Shown here in pieces: positions 59,884-64,000 of a stretch of 64,000 nt of DNA (its first letter is position 1; each line of letters starts with the position of its first letter). The position numbers and the translations under genes were made by a program. The stretch is from Callaeas wilsoni (taxonomy: Eukaryota > Chordata > Aves > Passeriformes > Callaeidae). The notes beneath the pieces are model-generated. The model saw nothing but the letters and a program-made list of their open reading frames with translations, searched no databases and was not told the origin of the DNA. The stretch covers positions 1-64,000 of the forward strand of contig VWPU01004432.1 of NCBI GenBank assembly GCA_013398955.1, in the 5' to 3' direction.

Positions 59884-60062
59884 TCCTCCAGACTGATGCA
59901 CATTTCCAAGCTGTGATTGCCTTGGAATACACAGCTGAGAGGGAGGGAGCCCGAGCACTCTCCTTCCGAGGGAAGCTTGAGAAATTCTGCACCTGTACTT
60001 TGTTGAATCTGCTCTATCTCTGTGTGGTGCTTGCAGCTACATTAGCCATGATTAACACTCAG
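59884..60062 (+). CDS. Internal exon of an unidentified membrane-protein gene
   Basis: A 179-base exon preceded by TTTTTCTTGCCTTTCAG and ending CAG|GTAAGG, both strong sites. The first two bases complete a codon; the frame is open throughout and ends in phase 0. The product starts LQTDAHFQAVIALEYTAERE, then GARALSFRGKLEKF, then a hydrophobic helix CTLLNLLYLCVVLAATLAMI. The order cytosolic segment, GA, about 12 residues, then a helix near the C-terminus resembles the second half of CD225/dispanin proteins (the IFITM/TRARG1 type), but conserved motifs are not clear enough to assign it. Upstream exons were not found in the window. It is divergent from SPNS3 and may share the 57.3 kb CpG block. 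Confidence 0.55.
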
Positions 60063-60178
60063 GTAAGGAACTGCTAATGACTTAAAAAGCTGTTAGGAAG
60101 TATTTAGTATTTTAGCATGAAATTTAGTACCTGAATAATCAAAACTAGATTGCCAACAGTTTTTCTTCACCTTTGCAG

Positions 60179-60196
60179 GCAGAACTAGATGTGTGA
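60179..60196 (+). CDS. Candidate last coding exon of the plus-strand gene
   Basis: After TTCTTCACCTTTGCAG the phase-0 frame reads A-E-L-D-V and then TGA. Joined to the exon ending at 60062 it leaves a five-residue tail after the membrane helix. The intron would be 116 bases. The evidence is the acceptor, the fitting phase and a polyadenylation signal about 190 bases on. Confidence 0.45.
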   Translation, partial: AELDV

Positions 60197-60388
60197 GCTA
60201 TTATTTAATTTGAGTCTGTCTATATCTTGTGGAACAAACGTGCTGCAAGAGCCTCAACCATCCAGATTAACAATCTTTATAGCAGTCTACTACTACCAAA
60301 AACTTCAAGAAAACCAGCTGGACCACCTGATCCACTATACACTTAATTGGAAAGTATCTGCTAGGAAGATTCTCATTCTGTGAGTTTC

Positions 60389-60394
60389 AATAAA
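60389..60394 (+). promoter_or_regulatory. Poly(A) signal AATAAA, plus-strand gene
   Basis: A canonical AATAAA followed within about 30 bases by T-rich sequence, correctly placed for the candidate last exon. Confidence 0.5.
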
Positions 60395-63300
60395 TGCCAC
60401 ATTTTTAGTCACCACATCCTTTTTACCTCCTCACCCTGAATTTCCATCTAAAATGCTTTCTTTCGTATTGCCTGAATAATAGCACAAAACCCATTGTGGA
60501 TTCACTGGAACATACTCTAGCGTTGTGATAGCAAGCAAATAAAATTTACACACACTAAAGCAGAAAATCTACTATTTCATGATTACTGACAAATAAGCTC
60601 TATATAACTTCCTACCTCCTGGAATGCAGATCATGCTTTTGGTTAGGCAGGGAAGCTAGTTCAGACTCTTCTCCTACATCTTTTAAATTACGAAACAAAC
60701 TGCAGCTTTACAAAAAAATTTTTGGGGTGCTTACCTTGATAACTTATCTCACAGGTAACATTCTCCTTGGCTGTATCCATATAATTCTGTCCCAAAAGGT
60801 ACAGCAGAAGAAATTACAGTTCCAGCACATAATCACAGAGCAGCGAAAGATGAACACACTCCAATTCTGTTAACTGCTCCCTTCTTCTTCTCTTGGAAAA
60901 CAAAAAGAAAAGCAAAAAGCTCCTTTGCAAATTAGAACATTTTGCATTAACATCAGACAAAGGAGGAAGCTGCACATCACTGGAACAGAGCTTCCTCTTC
61001 TAGCTGAGATTTAGTCAAGCACAGAGCAGCTCGTGGAGGTCAAGAGAAGTGAGGAATTACAGTTACTGTGCACCAAAGATCCTATTTCACCAACCAGTTT
61101 TATCTGCTTTGGCCTTTACAAATTTTTTAGCTCAAGCTTATCTTTATTGGTGTAGCTGATAAGTGAATTTCTTGCATTTTGGGATTCTGAATGCTTCTGA
61201 CACAACTACACCAGAAAAGGGCTGTGACATCTGCTTGGATTTTGGAAGAAAACTGTGGAATTAAATGTTTATTTAACCTATGTTTTGACCTTTCTACCAC
61301 AGTGAAACATTCATCCCCAGAAGAATCATTAGTTGACCACTGCAGTCTTCACTGTGATATACCAGAGTCCTCTTAATTAAGGCAACAGCAAAGCAGAGAA
61401 GAGCCATTTATTATGAGAAATGACAAACAGACAAGCATTGACAGAACAAAAATGGAGGCCTTTCCTTATGAGGCCTCTGTCTTTCCAGCCTCACTACCTC
61501 CAGACTGAAAGGGAAGAACTGCAATGAACACAGTATTTTAATCACTACAGAGAATGTTAAGGTCAGGGTTAACTAAAAAATTGAATAAACATTGATTTAA
61601 ATTAAAAATAGTCTAATTAAGTATTGAGAATGTCTTTATTTCCCAGAAGTAAGTCGTGGACAAAGAGATTTACTGTCACTCTCAATGCTTCCAGTAAGGC
61701 AAAGTGAGGCTGTAGTCACCCTTTTGGGAAGGGCAGGTATGTGAACTCACTATGGCCATGCTTAACTGATAGCACTGTGAAACAAATTCTGCCAGCAACA
61801 AAAGAAAAGCGTGGCCATTTTTAAGCATTGACCGCAGGATGCTGATTTTTATGACAGTTATTATGCAAATATTTGGAAGTTCTTAAAGTTATAATGCAAT
61901 TTAGATAGGCAATTTGGATTAAAAGATATCTGTACTATCACTGATAGGTACCCACCTTAGGCAGAGGCAGCTCCCAGTCCACCAACAAGAGAACAAATGG
62001 AGAAAGTGGCCAGTCACTCTTTTCCTGGGCATCTTCTGTTTGATTTTAATCCACTAGAGATAAAAAAGTCTGTAAAAATCTTGACCAGTCAAATGTCTAC
62101 TTTTAATGAAAGAAAATTTTTTAAAAAATCCATGAACATGGAGCAAAAAAAGGTGAAGTGTGGAAAGGATCATCTATGAGTTATATTGGTAACCTGGGAG
62201 AAAGGAGGTGGGAAGAACTCCTTGCTCTGCTACGAACTTCCTTTGCTAAAGCAAAGGGACCTCAAGCCTGCAGTCCTAAAGCAAATGGTACCATAAATAA
62301 TTTAAAGGGAGAAAGAAAACAATAAACATTAAAACTTAGAAACACAGTTCTACTTAACATCTGATTTTTGTTAACTAATGTACAAGATGTTTTCAGGCTT
62401 CAGCACTTGGTTCTTAAAGCTCTGGTTTGCATACAATATTCTTTACAAAATTTAAAACCACAGTCATAAAATTACTATATGAATCATTTATTAATTACTT
62501 AGCAATATTAAAGTAAAAATATAGAAATTAAACTTATTTCATTTCACTCACAATCTCCTTCCATTCGCTCTTTATACCAGCAATTTTTCCAGCTCTGAAG
62601 ATGGTCTCAGGATGTCTTACACATAAAATTACAAGATCTATGAATAAACTCTGGCCTTTCTTTCTTTCCCGGAGTCATGCTGGCATTTGCACACTTTACA
62701 CACTTTTGATAAAGTATAAGAATACAGAATCTCAGGCTGCTAATAAAAGAATTTTATTCTCATCATTTTAGAAGCTACTTTTGCTTAAGACAAGTTCAGT
62801 ACCTGTGGAAGAACTATTATCTCTTCATTCTTATGAGCCAGCAACCAGCAAAGTCTTTTTTCCATGCTTCAAAGTAGCTTTTTGGACACTTTTCATAATA
62901 GAGCATTAATATCAACTTCAGCTGGTACATTTGCTTGAAAAAAAAGTGTTACGAGACTTATTATTGTAAATCTTGAAGTTAAATGAAGCTAAGAAGAGGC
63001 TTTGTTTCAAAGTCCAGAATGGTTGCAGGAGTTTAACTGGCAGTCATGGAAGAACAGTAATCACTCAATTTTCCAAACTATCAAAAAAAAGAAAAAAAAA
63101 AAAGAAAAAAAAATTCTTTACCTTCCAACAAGGCTTATGTCAATAGAATATCTTCTGACTTAGTTCATTAAAATGCTTCCTTAAGAAATGATTTAAAAGT
63201 ACAGAATAAGGACTGTGTAAATCAGCAAAGTGATTAATCTGTTCAAAAAGCCAAATATAACTGAGGCCACCTGTGTTTTCACTGCCTCCATTCCCCCTCC

Positions 63301-63749
63301 CCCTTTTCTCCTCCTCCAACAAGTTCTTAGTCTTGACAGAAAACCAAAGCAGTCCTACACAGCCACACAGTGAGATCAGCAGACTCCACAGGTCCAAGCC
63401 GTTCATCCCTTTTGTCCACCCACCTGTTTCCACACCAGACCTGCCTGGTGCTCCACAGCCCAGCTTCTCCTTGGGGCTTCAGCTGAAATGAAATTCAGTT
63501 CCAGAGTTGTTGTGTATAATATAAGAATTGTGCTTGCATAATTTTCTAGTAGAGGCAAATATTGTATTATATGATAACCTATAGCCCACTGCTGGCTGGA
63601 CTTACACGATCTTAACCTATTTTGCTTCCTTGAGGGGACTAATCCTCACGTAACATCTCTAAGTGCATCCACATTAAGGGATTTGGCACTTGAACTGTGC
63701 AGTACAGGTCGTGTTGCTCACGCTTCCTCAGAGCCCTGGTGCAGGTTAC
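60395..63749. other. Intergenic, no gene recognised
   Basis: AT-rich sequence with an A-rich run at 63083-63113. The 97-codon minus frame at 63140-63433 has a hydrophobic stretch but no recognisable family or splice context. Confidence 0.6.
63083..63113. repeat. A-rich tract
   Basis: Long A runs interrupted by single G residues. Confidence 0.9.
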
Positions 63750-63986
63750 ATCTGTATTCACTGCTGCCTTCATCTCTGGGCAGTTTCTATCCACTGCCTC
63801 CCTGGCTGCAGACGTAGCTCCTTCCCTTTAGTGCACTGCACTAAATATATCTGTATTCACTGCTGCCTTCATCTCTGGGCAGTTTCTATCCACTGCCTCC
63901 CTGGCTGCAGACGTAGCTCCTTCCCTTTAGTGCACTGCACTAAATACATCTGTATTCACTGCTGCCTTCATCTCTGGGCAGTTTCT
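63750..63986. repeat. 99-base tandem repeat
   Basis: The word ATCTGTATTCACTGCTGCC starts at 63750, 63849 and 63948, an exact 99-base period. Copies one and two are nearly identical (ATAT versus ACAT at the junction). The third is cut by an N at 63987. Copy identity this high suggests a young minisatellite or an assembly duplication. Confidence 0.93.
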
Positions 63987-64000
63987 NTCTCTAAGTGCAT
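63987..64000. other. Unresolved base and repeated word at the window edge
   Basis: A single N, then TCTCTAAGTGCAT, which is identical to 63656-63668. The sequence after the gap thus restarts upstream of the 99-base array, suggesting a larger duplication or a false join. Confidence 0.8.

Noticed and set aside
63140..63433. 97-codon minus frame with a hydrophobic stretch
   Set aside because: One possible helix only; no family resemblance and no neighbouring exons.
63750..63986. CRISPR-like array
   Set aside because: Tandem head-to-tail 99-base units without spacers, in a vertebrate genome; it is a minisatellite.

Overview
The window is vertebrate nuclear DNA, most likely from a bird and probably a songbird. 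The evidence is split genes with GT-AG introns, two CR1 retroposon tails (one ending in the ATTCTRTG octamers typical of avian CR1), and an endogenous retrovirus of ERVL type with a long LTR of a kind I recognise from passerine genomes. There are no prokaryotic features; the many short open frames are chance frames in non-coding DNA, introns and repeats.

The main gene lies on the minus strand between 55,940 and 32,216. It is a Spinster-family major facilitator transporter, best matched to SPNS3. Eleven coding exons can be joined with consensus splice sites and matching phases into one 498-residue frame from ATG to TGA. The ten introns run from 450 bases to 6.1 kb. A CpG-rich block at 57.3-57.45 kb is the likely promoter. 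A 290-base GAAA-type microsatellite lies between it and the start codon. A second CpG block sits inside intron 6, and a pentanucleotide array abuts the acceptor of exon 9.

On the plus strand, 59.88-60.40 kb carries what looks like the 3' end of a second, divergent gene: a 179-base exon with strong splice sites encoding a membrane segment, a short last exon with a stop, and a polyadenylation signal. It may be a CD225/dispanin-like protein, but that is weak.

The left half (1-32 kb) is gene-poor. It holds a broken ERVL-like provirus on the minus strand: gag, protease, reverse transcriptase and the start of RNase H at 19.3-16.57 kb. A same-strand LTR lies at 22.45-20.87 kb, separated from gag by 1.56 kb of unassigned sequence. 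There is also a small fragment of a related LTR near 10.4 kb and a CR1 tail at 26.6 kb. The right edge (63.75-64 kb) is a 99-base tandem repeat running into an N.

I found no evidence of an unknown multi-gene system. The items most worth a second look are the SPNS3 sequence peculiarities, the repeat beside the exon 9 acceptor, the intronic CpG island, the unidentified plus-strand gene, and the in-frame gag/protease layout of the retroviral relic.
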